Below are positions 5,341 to 5,398 of a DNA stretch of 5,398 nt, in pieces. The notes under the pieces are model-generated. The model searched no databases, had not been told where the DNA came from, and worked only from the letters and a program-made list of their open reading frames with translations. The translations under genes and the position numbers were made by a program. Origin of the DNA: Hyphomicrobiales bacterium (lineage in GTDB: Bacteria; Pseudomonadota; Alphaproteobacteria; Rhizobiales; S144-35). The stretch spans positions 1 to 5,398 of the forward strand of contig WGBT01000112.1 in assembly GCA_015494185.1 (NCBI GenBank), written 5' to 3'. The number at the start of each line of letters is the position of its first letter. Position 1 is the first letter of the stretch.

Positions 5341-5395
5341 TGACAAACTTGTCGAAAATGCCAGTGTCTCACCATGGAATCTAAGGACAGGTCTG
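5341..5395 (-). repeat. Right arm of the inverted repeat
   Basis: Read on the minus strand, this arm repeats the left arm's order: CAGACCTGTCC, GATTCCATGG, then GCATTTTCGACAAG. It ends close to the window edge, so the repeat could extend further. Confidence 0.7.
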
Positions 5396-5398
5396 GAC

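Larger units (their letters stand above)
5071..5395. repeat. Composite repeat element: long imperfect inverted arms around three tandem units
   Basis: The left arm 5071-5126 and right arm 5341-5395 are imperfect inverted repeats. Bases 5071-5094 match the reverse complement of 5372-5395 at 21 of 24 positions. Bases 5106-5126 match that of 5341-5361 at 20 of 21, and the one difference is a G-U pair in RNA. The joining bases (11 nt on the left, 10 nt on the right) differ. Between the arms lie three tandem units (5141-5316) and short unique spacers. No transposase or target-site duplication is seen, and the right end is only 3 bp from the window edge, so the outer boundary is uncertain. It may be a non-autonomous mobile repeat, a palindromic intergenic element or a structured RNA. 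Confidence 0.7.

Noticed and set aside
5140..5346. Minus-strand 68-codon ORF across the tandem repeats
   Set aside because: The repeat period changes the reading frame from unit to unit, so no repeated peptide results; it looks like a chance frame in GC-rich repeats.

Overview
The window looks like chromosomal DNA from an alphaproteobacterium. This is inferred from the protein sequences, from the TPP riboswitch with a long P3a arm ahead of thiC, and from palindromic intergenic repeats of a kind common in that class. It cannot be proven from this window. I see no phage, transposase, CRISPR, tRNA or rRNA gene. There are four genes, one on the minus strand and three on the plus strand, separated by fairly large intergenic regions that hold most of the unusual signals.

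Layout: (1) 1-826, minus: the N-terminal 275 residues of ThiC, the radical-SAM enzyme that makes the pyrimidine half of thiamine; the rest lies outside the left edge. (2) 827-1454: a divergent regulatory region. On the minus strand it holds a probable thiC promoter (about 1226-1254), a complete TPP riboswitch (about 1020-1216) with an enlarged P2 and long P3a arm, and a leader of nearly 200 nt that contains a possible 35-codon ORF. On the plus strand it holds a 9-bp dyad and two tandem perfect TATAAT boxes ahead of the next gene. (3) 1455-2006, plus: an exported protein of unknown function. (4) 2222-3862, plus: a stand-alone acetolactate synthase-type ThDP enzyme, without a regulatory subunit or acetolactate decarboxylase gene beside it. 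(5) 4079-4804, plus: an exported DUF302-type protein, closed by a strong intrinsic terminator at 4869-4908. (6) 4909-5398: no convincing gene. The last part (5071-5395) is a repeat structure made of long imperfect inverted arms around three tandem 58-60 bp units, each with its own hairpin.

Functional links: the thiC gene and the acetolactate synthase-type enzyme are connected only through thiamine diphosphate, which one pathway makes and the other uses. They are on opposite strands and only thiC has a visible riboswitch, so I do not infer co-regulation. The two exported proteins have no visible partner. The gaps between plus-strand genes (215 and 216 bp) suggest separate transcription units more than a tight operon. 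I found no clear new defence or mobile system. The best candidates for something undescribed are the right-hand repeat element, the expanded P2 of the riboswitch, and the small ORF in the thiC leader.
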